From positions 8,991,001 to 9,055,000 of the forward strand of contig CM032123.1 of NCBI GenBank assembly GCA_018894105.1: a DNA stretch of 64,000 nt, written 5' to 3'. Shown piece by piece: positions 47,280 to 57,646 of this stretch (positions are counted from its first letter, which is position 1; every line of letters begins with the position of its first letter). The notes beneath the pieces are model-generated. The model saw only the letters and a program-made list of their open reading frames with translations. It searched no databases and was not told the origin of the DNA. The position numbers and the translations under genes are program-made. Source of the DNA: Jacaranda mimosifolia (Eukaryota; Streptophyta; Magnoliopsida; Lamiales; Bignoniaceae).

Positions 47280-48060
47280 GTAAATATCCTTTTGAGGAGG
47301 GTGTCATACACAGTTTATATTCATGCGGGTCAGGAGTAACATACATTTTAACCTCGTGTGTCAAAGATCATATTTAACTTGAATAGACATTTTATACTCG
47401 TGTGAAGAAGTTCACTTGAATTTGATTGATACTTTATACTCATGTCAATGAGTTTACTTGAGTTTGGCTTAATAGACAGTTTACACTCTTATCAAGGAGT
47501 ACATTAAGGAAATTTGAATATTTAGATAGTTTATGCCCGAACCTAGGAGTCTTAATGAAAATTTAAGCTCATATCAAGGAGCCCATGGGGAGACTTTGAG
47601 TATTTAGATAGTTTATGCTCGTATCTAGGAGCTTTATTGGCAGTTTAAGTTTTTATCAAGAAGCACATGGAAAGACTTTAACTTGAGAATTTTAGATAGT
47701 TTATGCTCGTATTTGGGAGCATTGTTGACAATTTAAACTCTTATCAAGGAGTACTTGGCACTTGAAGACTTGAGCTTTAGACTTGAAGACTGGAAGATTT
47801 GAATCTTTGATTTAGAGACTTAAAAATTTGAGTGTTGGACTAGAGACTTAGAGATTTGAACCTTTCACTTGAAAACTTGGAGACTTGAGTCTTAAACTTG
47901 AAAGACATGGAGATTTGAAGACTTGATCCATTGATTTGAAGACTTTGAAACTTGGAAATTTGAATTCAGATACTTAGGAACTTGAGAAATTTAGAAAGTT
48001 TATACTCTTACTTGGGAGTATTATTGATAGTTTAGACTTTTATCAAGGAGTATTTAGAAT
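47280..48060. repeat. Irregular tandem repeats in the gag-only element
   Basis: Short modules such as AGATAGTTTATGCTCGTAT, CTAGGAGC and TATCAAGGAGTAC (roughly 60-120 bp spacing) are followed by a second array of GACTTGAAGACTTGGAGATT-like words at about 47760-47960. Located 3' of gag in the reading direction of the element. Confidence 0.8.
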
Positions 48061-48084
48061 TTGGAGATGAAAATTAATTTCCTA

Positions 48085-49257
48085 CAGCATCTTCATCATC
48101 ATCCAGCATCACTTGAGTTTTCTTGTTCATCAAAATTCATGCTCATTTCAATATTATGTGCATGCATTGCCAAATCTTCAATGGTTTTTGGTTTGATTCC
48201 TTAAAGTATGTTGCTTAGCCTCCAATGCATTCCTTGGATACACATCTCAATTGCCGAAACCTCCAACAATTGATCTTTGCAGTTAAGACTCAAAATTTTC
48301 CAGCGATTGATGTAGTCAATGACAAGTTCTTCTTTCCATTGTCAATAGTTGGTGAGTTCAATCATGCTGATTGTCATTCGAGTGTTATATAAATGATTGA
48401 GGAATTCTTGTTCAAGTTGTTCCCAACCATCGATAGAGTCTGCCTCCAAGTTAGTATACCAATCAAAAGTATCATCCTTTAATGATCGAATAAATTGCTT
48501 GACCAAATAATCTCCATATGTCCCAGCATTATTACAAGTATGAATGAAATGAGTCACGTGCAGCTTTAGGTTGCCCTTGCCATCAAATTGTTGAAAATTT
48601 GGGGACTGGTAACCAATTAGCATCTTCAAGTTGTCAATCCTTTGAGTATATAGCTAAGAGTAAATCATAGACAACCTAGAACTTCCATCAAGCATGTATT
48701 TGATAGTCTCCATGATAAACTCCTTTAATGGGTTAATAGGAACTAGTCCATCAGTGGAAACATGTAGTTCTTTATTTGTAGTCTTTTCATTTTCGACTGA
48801 CTGTTTCATTGTGGATGTTTCGCCTTCGTCCTGAGCCTCAATTTGCCTCTCCACCATGCAGCTAGCATCAAGATTGTCTACTTTGTTCATCAATCTGGAG
48901 ATTTAAAAGTCTCGCTCTTGGATATGCTTCGCAAGTCCTTCAATAGCCCTCGTCAAATTTGCAATTTGTTCCTCCGAGGTTATAGCACTTGTCACCATCA
49001 CTGTCACTGTGTTTGAGGAATTTGATATTGAGTGGGGAATGGATGATGTAGATTCTTTCGATTCTTCCTTTGAGTCTCCACCATCTTCATTTATATTAAT
49101 AAAATGCGGCAAAATCTTTTCTACAGCAAGCAAAGGAGCCACCTCTGAAGATGATTGCATCTTTTTAAACATATTTCTTGTGATGACACCAACACCTTAT
49201 GCTCCAATACTTGAGGAATTTGAGGCAGTAATTTTCAATGTTGCAGTCTTGTTGGCG
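48085..49257 (-). pseudogene. Retrotransposon gag, Ty3 type, with nonsense codons
   Basis: A single minus-strand frame runs from about 49257 to 48085 and is interrupted by stops at 49197, 48903, 48654 and 48342 and again in the last part. It reads an N-terminal low-complexity region, an acidic/Ser-rich segment with a short coiled-coil-like helix (SEEQIANLTRAIEGLAKHIQ), and the capsid-like core: FDGKGNLKLHVTHFIHTCNN, FIRSLKDDTFDWYTNLEADS, WEQLEQEFLNHLY and, further on, DYINRWKILSLNCKD. The D-P/G-x-x-H-x-x-x-F and A-x-x-W-(Y/F) pattern is that of the retrotransposon gag family PF03732. No zinc knuckle is seen. Confidence 0.8.
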
Positions 49258-49331
49258 GCTATTTGATATTTCAATCTTGATGAAAGAAAGAAATGAGAGG
49301 TAGAGATGTCCAATTGGGCGTGCCAAAAATC

Positions 49332-50067
49332 TGTAAGTGCAAATTTCTTTGTCTGCAAAATTAAAATTACAAGACAAGAAAAATCATACAAATAAGAATG
49401 AAATTAAAATCTATCAATTGTGGATCTAATCTCTAATCTAATCCTCTAATTCTTCCCTTTCAAATATGATCTTGAATTTAATGAGTTCCAAAAAGAATGC
49501 CTTGAACGCCGTGGATCTCCTTAAATTTGATTTGAAGAAATAACACCAATTCGAGGGCTTCACACCTTAATCTCGAATCAAACGTCAAAATATATGACCT
49601 CCACGAAAAACACCTTGAACTTCGTGGATCTCCTTAAATTTGATTGAGAGAATTAATTGTCGTACTCCTTCAAAGTTTCTCTCACTTGCTGGAATTTGTG
49701 TTGTGTGTTGAATGAGCTTTGGTCAACCCTTTTATATAGATGTTTGACGGAAGACTTTCAGATTGATTGGACTTTTTTTATGATTATCTATTTGATAAGA
49801 TAATATCAAATTATCAAGAGATAGTACCAAATATCAACAAATAATATCAAATATATCTTTGATTTGATTGGTCTATAGACATAGACACTTATTAATATTT
49901 GATTTGAGTGTAAAATAAATATTAGAGTATAATCTAAAATTAACTATTTATCTTTTGACATTAAATTTAATAAATTTCCAAGAAACAAAAAGAAATTTTA
50001 AATTAATATCTAACATATTATTTTACATGTCTCACTTCTCCATTAGCTAAAAATTGATATGTCTATA
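49332..50067 (-). repeat. 5' LTR of the gag-only element
   Basis: Begins TGTAAGTG and ends ATGTCTATA on the plus strand, where the other LTR has ATGTCTGCA, so the conserved terminal dinucleotide is mutated here. Otherwise colinear with 46225-47094. Confidence 0.85.
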
Positions 50068-50072
50068 ATGAT
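50068..50072. repeat. 5-bp target-site duplication (right) of the gag-only element
   Basis: ATGAT, identical to 46220-46224. Confidence 0.8.
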
Positions 50073-50719
50073 ATCCGAATTCGTATTGGTCGGATATAGA
50101 TCGAATTCGGATATATCCGCATTCGATTGTAATTATTTAGATGCATCAATATTTGATCAAACTTATTTGTATTTGAATTATTTTTTTGATATTCATATTT
50201 GATGATAATTATTTAGATATCTATTTACAAATATCCAAATGCGTGAATTTATGAACATATAACAAATATATATTTTTAATTAATAGAAGGAATTTTATAA
50301 TTTTATTAAAAAGAAAGCAATCAAACAAATAATATAATTTTTAATTAATAATTGATTATTAGTAAAAATTAATATTAATAATGGCATTTAAGTGTATTAA
50401 TTATAAAATCAACTAGCAATAATTATATTGATTAACTTTATTCTTCAATTTTTTCTCTATATTACAATAAAATTTTAAATTTATTCTTTTTTCTTCCCAA
50501 TTCTTCAATTATAATTTATATATATACATATATGGATTATGAAATTTTTATTAAAAAATATAAATGATATATTATTTAATAAATATATATTTAGAACGGG
50601 CATTAAATGAATTGGATATGCATTTACTATATTCGTATCTATTTATATTTGGATATCGATTAATCGAATGCAAATAATATCCCCTTTAAATAAATTCAGA
50701 TCAATTTTATTTAAACGGA

Positions 50720-51793
50720 ATATAAATGCAAACAATAAACAAATTTTTCAATATTTATTTGTAGTCCTAGTTGAATTGGGCCAACTAATTCCAACTCTGA
50801 ATGGAAGAAATACTTTCAGACTACTGTAGCAGAGGGGATTGCTAACTGCTAAGCATTGTCTCCAGCAAAATACACATTTTTGCGTGGATTTGGAGGCAAC
50901 TGTTGCACTTACATATCTCCACACTCCACCACTGCATTTGCCCACACCTACACCCCTAAATCACCCTACCCTAGCTCGCAATCTTTCTTGGAAATTTAAT
51001 AAAATACACTTTTTTAAGATTTTCTTTCTTTTTTTTTTTAAAAAAAGAAGGAGTAAACTTTAGGAGTTCCAATACAATTTCAATTATCTCAAACAAAATT
51101 TAAATTACCCCTAAAACTAAAAATCCCATTCTTGAATTTTTTTTTTCAGGTCCTAAATATTGACATTCAAAATTAGGAACCTGCACAAAAACCAACCAAT
51201 CCTAACAGTGACTATATTTATTCACAGACAGATATGGGTACATATGACATAACGAAAGCAAAATCCATGGAAAAAGAAAGCCCATAACACCCCCCCTCTC
51301 CCCAACTGATTCAGACATCATCAGTTTCTTGAGAATTATATATATACATGTAAAAATCAATCAATAAAAGAGAATTGTATTTGTCCCTCGAATTTCTGTG
51401 CGCATATAATTTGGAAAACCCTTTTTCTTGTTGGCATTCTTTTTCTCACATTCCCTCATTTGCAGCTGTCTTTCCTGTGCATAAAACAGTGCTTTTCTTT
51501 TCCCGTTTGTGGCTCATCAAACGAGGATCCAAAAGGTCCTTCCCTTTTCGGGTCCTTTCTCAAGTTGTTTTCTCAGTTGATCTTTTGCAGAAGTCCCTTT
51601 TGTCTTGTAAGTTCAATCATTCTACTAAAAGAATGCACCAATCCCCTTTTTTTTTTCTTTGCCAAAAAACAGCCCTTTAAAGAAGCTTCTTTCTTTTCTT
51701 TTCACTTTGCTTGTCCAGAATTAATTTGAACTTTTCAGTTCTCCAATTCTTGCTTGCAGCTGACCTTCTGTTTACCCCTCCCTTAAAAACTCA
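50720..51793 (+). promoter_or_regulatory. Upstream region and pyrimidine-rich leader of the EPFL gene
   Basis: A TATA-like ATTATATATATACATG lies at about 51336-51351. From about 51375 to 51793 the plus strand is strongly C/T-rich (TTTTC, CCCTTTT words), as in many plant 5' leaders. Frames at 51375-51680 and 51460-51729 lie in this leader and look like compositional artefacts, though they could act as upstream ORFs. Confidence 0.45.
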
Positions 51794-52419
51794 ATGGCCT
51801 GCAAGAAAATAAACTGCATAATTCTCCACAGAAATAGACACCTGATGATTATTTGTCTGCTGGCCTTGGAATTCTTACTCTTAACAACCTTAACTCCTAT
51901 GGCTCAAGGTAAGGAAAAATTCTTGCCAGATATTCCCAATTTCTGTCAAACTATGCATCCATCAAGCATATTGGACTGACATTTTTCTTTTTCCTATTTC
52001 TCTCCATTTTTTGGCATTTTTTTCAGGTAGAGAATTCCCCAAGCACTCTGATGCCATTATGGTAAGGTTTCTTGGCATTTCTTTTCTCTTCTTCATACTC
52101 AAATTCTCCTCCAAACTGGGAGCTACTCTTACAGTATCTTGTTTGGATGCAGAGGAGAAATCAAGAAAAGGCAGTGAATATGAGATTAGTGATAGGATCA
52201 AAACCTCCAAGATGTGATGAAAGGTGCAAGTCTTGTGGGCATTGTGAGGCAGTTCAGGTTCCCATTGTGCCCACCAAGAAATTCCCTATTCAAAGAGCCA
52301 AAAGCGGCCTTTTTTATGCAACCCCAAGAATTGCATATTCCAGAGGAGACGACATTTCAAGCTACAAGCCCATGTGTTGGAAGTGTAAATGTGGAGACTT
52401 TATTTTCAACCCTTGGTAA
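51794..52419 (+). CDS. EPFL: EPIDERMAL PATTERNING FACTOR-LIKE secreted peptide (EPFL1/2/3 group)
   Basis: Three exons, 51794-51908, 52027-52061 and 52153-52419, give a 138-aa precursor. Introns are GT-AG and phases match. Residues about 16-38 (MIICLLALEFLLLTTLTPMA) form a signal peptide core. The C-terminal domain starts near residue 65 with GSKPPRCDERCKSCGHCEAV, then QVP, a variable loop with YSRGDDISSYKP, and ends WKCKCGDFIFNPW. The C-x3-C-x2-C-x2-C block and the final W-K-C-K-C-x-(9-10)-N-P end are the EPF/EPFL signature. Family members are apoplastic ligands of ERECTA-family receptor kinases that guide stomatal, leaf-margin, inflorescence or ovule patterning. CGHCEAVQVP and YSRGDD point to the EPFL1/2/3 branch rather than EPFL4-6, from memory. 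The mature part has seven Cys (71, 75, 78, 81, 125, 128, 130); Cys125 stands where relatives carry Ser. Confidence 0.92.
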
Positions 52420-54518
52420 ATAAATAAATAATGGAGAGGAAAGCCCAGCTTTTTTGTCTTTAATTTGAAAAGGGCTATTTATTTGCTTCAATTGTCAATA
52501 TGTTTTTCTAATGAAATTCTTAATTTAGTTAGTCCACTATTTGCACAGAGGTAAAATTATGTTTCTGTAGTGTAATTCAATTTCGTGGTAGTTTTCTTTC
52601 TTTCTTCTTTTTTTTTTTTTTTCTTTTTCTTTTCTTTCTTTTCTTTGTGCCTATGCCAATTTTTGAAAATTTTTGAATCTTATTTTGTTGAATCCACTCA
52701 TATTCATTGGACTATATAAAAATTATAATTCCTAAGAGATTTATATAGAATATAAAACATACATGGTTCGATAGTTATAGTGCATTTAGCACAAAGACCG
52801 TATAACTCCACGCTAATTTGACTTGTTTACCCACATGAGCACTAATGAGCTCTAATTCGAGACAATATCTAACTTAACTAATTTTAAATAAATTATATTA
52901 GTTTATAAAAGTGATATGTCTTGCCATAATATTATTGGCCAATGAAACTGAACAAATACTGTTATTTCAACATTAATTATTACTTCAACGCTGCATTTAT
53001 TAGTGTAAATATATTTTGCGATAATATTTGCCACTATCAATATATTTTTGAAAAAGTAACAAATTTGACATGCAAGTGATTTATTATTAAAAAATTAAAA
53101 ACAAAAAATTGGATAGTATTAATCAAATCAAAATGGACAAAGAACAATTTCTATTTTCAAAAATGAAAAGTTTCAAAAAGGTTACGAATAATTTTGATTT
53201 TCTATCAATATCAAAAGTCAAATGATCTAGGTCAAATTCATTTTTATAATTAGGAATTGCAGTTGAAATACTAATTTGATGATGCACGAAAATGAATTGG
53301 GATTCTTTTTAGTAAAATGTTTTGGACTTCTATTTTTGGAACGTGCTTGTATAGAATTAAAACTTGAGTTTGGTAATGATTGCTTAGATATGTTTTTTGA
53401 CTTTGAGAATTAGTATTAATTTGATTAAGTTATTACGGGCTTAGGTTCATTTGAATTGGATGCGCATTTTGGTAGACTTAATTTATTGACCCTTTTCTTA
53501 TTTATTAATTTAATTAATTAATTAATTAAGCATTTTATTTGCTTTTTACTACCTTATAATCTTATTTTTTTCCATATCAGAGTTGTAGGACAATATTGAA
53601 GAACACTAAGGTACAAAAGTAATTTTGCAATTTGGTTGAAAAATTAGGGGAGTGAGAAAAAAAATAAAAAATCGTACGATGTCATATTTGAGGAAGAATA
53701 ACGAATAGTTTTATTTTCATTTTGTTTGATTAGATTGGTCCAATCACAAAAAGGTGCCAACAACATAACCCAATATAGAGGCCTGATTGTACTGTATGGC
53801 CCAATTGATGAATATCTGTGTGTGCATTCACCAGTTTGAAGGTTTAAAAATCTTTGTGACGCTTAAATCAATTGTTTTTGGACGAAAATATCAAATAGGA
53901 CAGGTTATTTAATGAGAGATTGATTTTTTTAAAAGTTCTTTGTGGAGTTAGATTCTATTAATAAAATAAAAAAAAATCAGGTAAAATGTTGACATTGTCA
54001 GGGTTGAAGAAAACATATTTCAAAATTTTCTTTTATGCAATTGAGTATCATGTTAAGAAAAAGGAAAATGAAATACATAAATTAATAAAATATCTCTTTT
54101 AGTAATATTTGTACAAACATTTTCTTTGTGTTTTTCCTTCTAACCAAACAAAGTGAAAAAAATTAGTACTTTCCTCACTAAAATTCAATAATTCGAGCGG
54201 TTATAGCATGGTAGATAATGATTTGCAATTTTAGTAAAATCGATAAATCCTAAAGTAGGGAGGAAACAGGTGGCCAATAAAAAGATTCTATTTTTTTTTT
54301 CCAGAATACCATTATGAGAATTGAGGAGGAAATCTGAATAAAATCAAACAACTCATATAAAGTCCACACAAAATAGTGCAATATTGGATAAAAGGATTGA
54401 TTCTGTTATTTCTCCTTTTAGGTTACATACTCTACTTTGTAATTTACTCTATTTAACACATAATTGCAAGTCCAATGCGTGCTGTAAAGTGTAAACTGGT
54501 TGTCATTATTGGGAGGCA
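52420..54518. other. 3' flank of EPFL and AT-rich intergenic DNA
   Basis: AATAAATAAATAAT directly follows the EPFL stop and may take part in 3' end formation. A T/C tract lies at 52596-52647. Nothing coding is recognised up to the leader of the next gene. Confidence 0.5.
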
Positions 54519-54544
54519 GTTGCAGCTGCAGCTGCAGCTGCAAC
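54519..54544. repeat. Perfect 26-bp palindrome of GCAGCT units
   Basis: GTTGCAGCTGCAGCTGCAGC followed by TGCAAC is its own reverse complement. It contains three overlapping CAGCTG (E-box-like) sites and lies about 570 bp before the start codon of the acidic membrane protein gene. Confidence 0.95.
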
Positions 54545-54559
54545 AGAGGCCCAATAGAT

Positions 54560-55117
54560 AAACCCCATCTGCCAACATAGATTTAATGCATTCTTGCTTT
54601 CTCCATCTCAGCAGTCGGCAGCATCACAACCCATACTTCCCACCCCCCCACGCCCCCACCCCACCCCTCACACACCAAAGGTGTACTGTGTGTTCTGATG
54701 CAACCATTTTCTTGAGCTGCTGTGCAACCAGTTCTCATTTAAAGCACACCATTATATTATATTATGTCAGTTAATGTATGAACTCCAAGAGCAACTGTAT
54801 CTGCTGGCTTCACTAGATGGGTATGGTTTCTTCCAATCATTTTATGTCCACACATTTGCTGGTCATGATGTAAAGGGTTCTTGGATTTACTACTTCCCAT
54901 CTGTGAGTTTCTTGCAGTTTATACACGAGAACTGTTTCTTGAGGATGATTCTTGTGCTACTTGTGAATATTTACTTGTTAGACAGCCTATTGCCAAAGTG
55001 GATTATGTAATCTGAGTTTTAAAACTTTAGATCTTCACGAATTCTTCACATAATTATATCCATGTATGTTTTTCCGACCAGATTGAGTTTGTTACACGAG
55101 GAAGCTGTCTGAAACTG
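54560..55117 (+). promoter_or_regulatory. Likely 5' leader, perhaps with an intron, of the acidic membrane protein gene
   Basis: C-rich leader-like DNA (54590-54680) is followed by T-rich DNA. A donor-like GG|GTATGG near 54819 and an acceptor-like TTCCGACCAG at about 55072-55081 would remove about 260 bp from the leader. Inferred from signals only. Confidence 0.35.
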
Positions 55118-55543
55118 ATGATGCTGAAGCAGTCGTCCAGTAGGAATCTGAGGGCTAAAAGTCTAAAGGTAAAGCATGCCCTTTGGATGTTTGTACTACT
55201 TGCCATTTGCCTATGGTTCCTTTATGAAGTCAAGCAATCGTATAGCAAGAAGAGCGGATTGGAGGAGAGGGAGCCTAGACAAGTATCTGAAAATGGACAA
55301 AATGAGTATCAAATATTGAGAATGGGGAGAAAGGACTTGAAACCCCGACTGGATCATGAAGTTGCTGCAGAGTTTGAAAAGGAAGATGTGGAATTGGAGG
55401 AGGACGAAGGGAAAGTAAGAGAGAACGAGGGAGAAGAGAGTATAGATCGGGATGAAGAGATGGATGCAGCTGGGGATAAAGCAATTAAGACTGAAGAAGA
55501 TCAGTTGCAGGATTTGATTGATGAAGATGACAAGGATGGATAG
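55118..55543 (+). CDS. Plant-specific single-pass membrane protein with acidic tail, function unknown
   Basis: One uninterrupted frame of 141 aa. Residues 1-20 are basic (SSSRNLRAKSLKVKH); residues about 21-38 (ALWMFVLLAICLWFLYEV) make one membrane helix; then a short basic stretch (KQSYSKKS) and a tail of about 90 residues dominated by Glu and Asp. Within the tail, ILRMGRKDLKPR (residues about 66-77) is the most protein-like piece. I recall a plant family of uncharacterised proteins of this plan, with MLKQSxSRNxR at the start, a helix and a (I/L)L-x-(F/M)-GRKDL-x-PR motif. The positive-inside rule suggests the short N-terminus is cytosolic and the acidic tail is on the other side, but the basic residues after the helix weaken that. 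Two ATGs are adjacent (55118, 55121); the second fits the remembered family start better. Confidence 0.72.
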   Translation: MMLKQSSSRNLRAKSLKVKHALWMFVLLAICLWFLYEVKQSYSKKSGLEEREPRQVSENGQNEYQILRMGRKDLKPRLDHEVAAEFEKEDVELEEDEGKVRENEGEESIDRDEEMDAAGDKAIKTEEDQLQDLIDEDDKDG

Positions 55544-57646
55544 AGAGAGATATAAAGAGAAAAATGTAAACATTATGGTATGTATGTATGTTGATATAGT
55601 TAATGATAGTGTTTTGAAGCATTTAAGGAATTGGAGCAGATAGATCAAAGATGCATTCTGAGAAGAAGAATCCTGTCCGTTGAGGCAATCGTTTTCAGTT
55701 TTTTCTAGGGACGATGCAGAACTGAACTCAGAGGATGCTGCAGATTGAAAGAAATAGGATAGTAATATGTAGAGAGATTAAGGAATAAGTTCAGAATTGC
55801 ACAGTTTGGAGATCATCCAAACATGATATATGATGTAGAAATATATGGATATAAGCCATTGTAGAATAGTTTTAGCTAAAAGTTTGAGGTATTTTAACAG
55901 AAAGTGGTGTAAAATCTGAGTGTGTTGCAATAAAAGGATTCTTGGCACTATTAAGGAATCAGAAACTTTTTTATATATAGAGTTTTTTGTCCCTATAGGC
56001 TATAGTAGTGTGGTGATCAAACAAGTTGATCTTTATAGCATTTTATTCTTTGTTCCCATTTATGAAAAGAAATGCACTGATCACCCATAATTGTGCAACA
56101 AATATCTTCGTCGGTAGATTTTATTGGCCTAACCATAAAACTTGGTGTGAGGTTATTAAAGGAATATCTTTTCCATGTAAATATATAGTATTCCAACCAT
56201 ATTTTTATTTCAATGAATGTCAGAAATCATTAGTAGGTAATTTCATAAAGTCTACAAAACAATAATAATATTAAAAAATGATTAGAACAAAATGGGCCAG
56301 GGGTTTCTATCTTTTGTGGTAATAATTATGAAAGGCAAGAAGAAACCACAACCATAATGGCTCCTCTGAACATAATTATAAAAATTCGCATTTATGCTAA
56401 AATGTTCATATTGAAACATGGCGGTGGTTACCACGATCGTACTAAATCGCCGAAAAAAATATATGGCATAAAATCTATCACTACTTATAATAGAGAATTT
56501 TTGAAGCAAAATTTATACTTTCATTTAGAGGCGCACATAAACCCATTCAACTCAACTCAGTCCACCCAAATCAAATCATGGGTTTCACATTTATTATCAG
56601 AATTGAAAATCATGCAGTATTAAAATCACCACTTTCATATTAAATGGCAGATTCAATATTTAAAATTTGCCTTATCCGCAACCTGACCCAATGTATACAT
56701 TCATAAATAGTTAAATACAAACATAAGTAGATACATACATACACACATGCACATAGATATAATAGCTATGATTACACAAAATGCTCTTATATTTATTTTC
56801 TTCTGCCATAATTTTTTTTTTCCTCCCTCTTCCCCGATTATGATATAAAGTGGGTTAGAGTAAGTTATATCAGTTTAAAAGTTCCCCAGTAGCTTCCCCT
56901 TATCCTGTGGGTTCCTTCCTAAATATTCAATTTCTCTGTTTTATTTTATTTAAATTTCAGCAAACTAGTTCTTTAATTTTTTTAATACTAATATATATAT
57001 ATATATATATATAAATTTGATTTGCAACTGTAGATAAGTTTAAGCTGTGAGACAATATAATTAATCTATGTACTACCCCATCAATCCAACCGCTAAATAA
57101 TTGGAACCAAACCAACCCCAGATATGAAACTCATAGTGTTAGATTTGTCCATAAATAGTCAAGTTAATGAAAAGTAAGCAGATCAAATCTGCAGCACATC
57201 AAAACTATCAGGTTGAAAATTGAAGGGCTGCACAGCATCTATATAGTTAGACAAGACGGAAGATAAATATAATCTGGATTAATAGACTCCTAGAGTTCAC
57301 ATAGCCCTCTTCTGAAACCCCCAGATACACATCAGAAAACAATCGATGCAAGCGTCGGGTATAAAAGTTAGTGCGTTGTGATTTTAAAAGACAAAAGAAC
57401 AGTTAAAATCATCTTCAGGGGTTCTGAAAAAACTGCGACAAGCAAAAGAAGGTAACTCGAATAAGCACGTACTCATAGCTCAAGGAAACTTGAAACCATG
57501 ATGAAGAGATTCTTTTATAAGTCCGTGGCAAATGCTTGCTGAGCCCCCAAGTTATACATGCCTTCATTCAAGCAAGATTGGTAGAGGACAGCTCAAAAAG
57601 ATGTCCACAAATTCTTCTGCTTCAAAGAAGCATAATGATGTCACTT
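55544..57646. other. 3' flanks of two converging genes
   Basis: The acidic membrane protein gene (+) and ERG28 (-) converge here. AATAAAAGG at 55931 may end the first transcript, and the GC-richer part from about 57300 to 57646 is probably the ERG28 3' UTR. Frames at 56026-56265 and 56357-56623 have no family resemblance. An (AT)n run lies at 56990-57013. Confidence 0.45.

Larger units (their letters stand above)
46225..50067 (-). mobile_element. Complete gag-only LTR retrotransposon (TR-GAG type)
   Basis: LTRs lie at 46225-47094 and 49332-50067 and are flanked by the identical pentamer ATGAT (46220-46224 and 50068-50072). Coding sequence reads on the minus strand, so the 5' LTR is the one at high coordinates. 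Directly inside it the minus strand reads TTTTTGGCACGCCCAATTGG, in the position of a primer-binding site. Only a gag-like frame is present; there is no protease, reverse transcriptase, RNase H or integrase. The stretch between gag and the 3' LTR is tandem repeats. The structure equals the non-autonomous 'terminal-repeat with GAG' elements described in plants, which depend on a partner element for mobility. Confidence 0.88.
46112..50710. mobile_element. Degenerate repeat split by a gag-only LTR element
   Basis: The DNA on both sides of the LTR element shares a self-similar vocabulary (AAACGAATCGGATAC, TATTCGTAT, GGATATCG, CCGAATTCG). Left part about 46112-46219, right part about 50073-50710. 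The left start GGGGTGTAAATAGA resembles the GGGATGTAAACGA termini of other plant TIR elements. Borders are approximate. Confidence 0.35.

Noticed and set aside
51375..51729. Two overlapping frames of 101 and 89 aa before the EPFL gene
   Set aside because: They lie in a pyrimidine-rich leader and read as Phe/Ser/Leu-rich in two frames at once. An upstream-ORF role is possible but not supported.
52214..52423. 69-aa frame overlapping the EPFL last exon in another phase
   Set aside because: It is an out-of-phase shadow; the phase chosen for EPFL contains the full cysteine signature and joins correctly to the upstream exons.
55211..55648. 145-aa minus-strand frame
   Set aside because: Antisense shadow of the Glu/Asp-rich tail of the plus-strand gene, which reads as Leu/Phe/Ser on the other strand.
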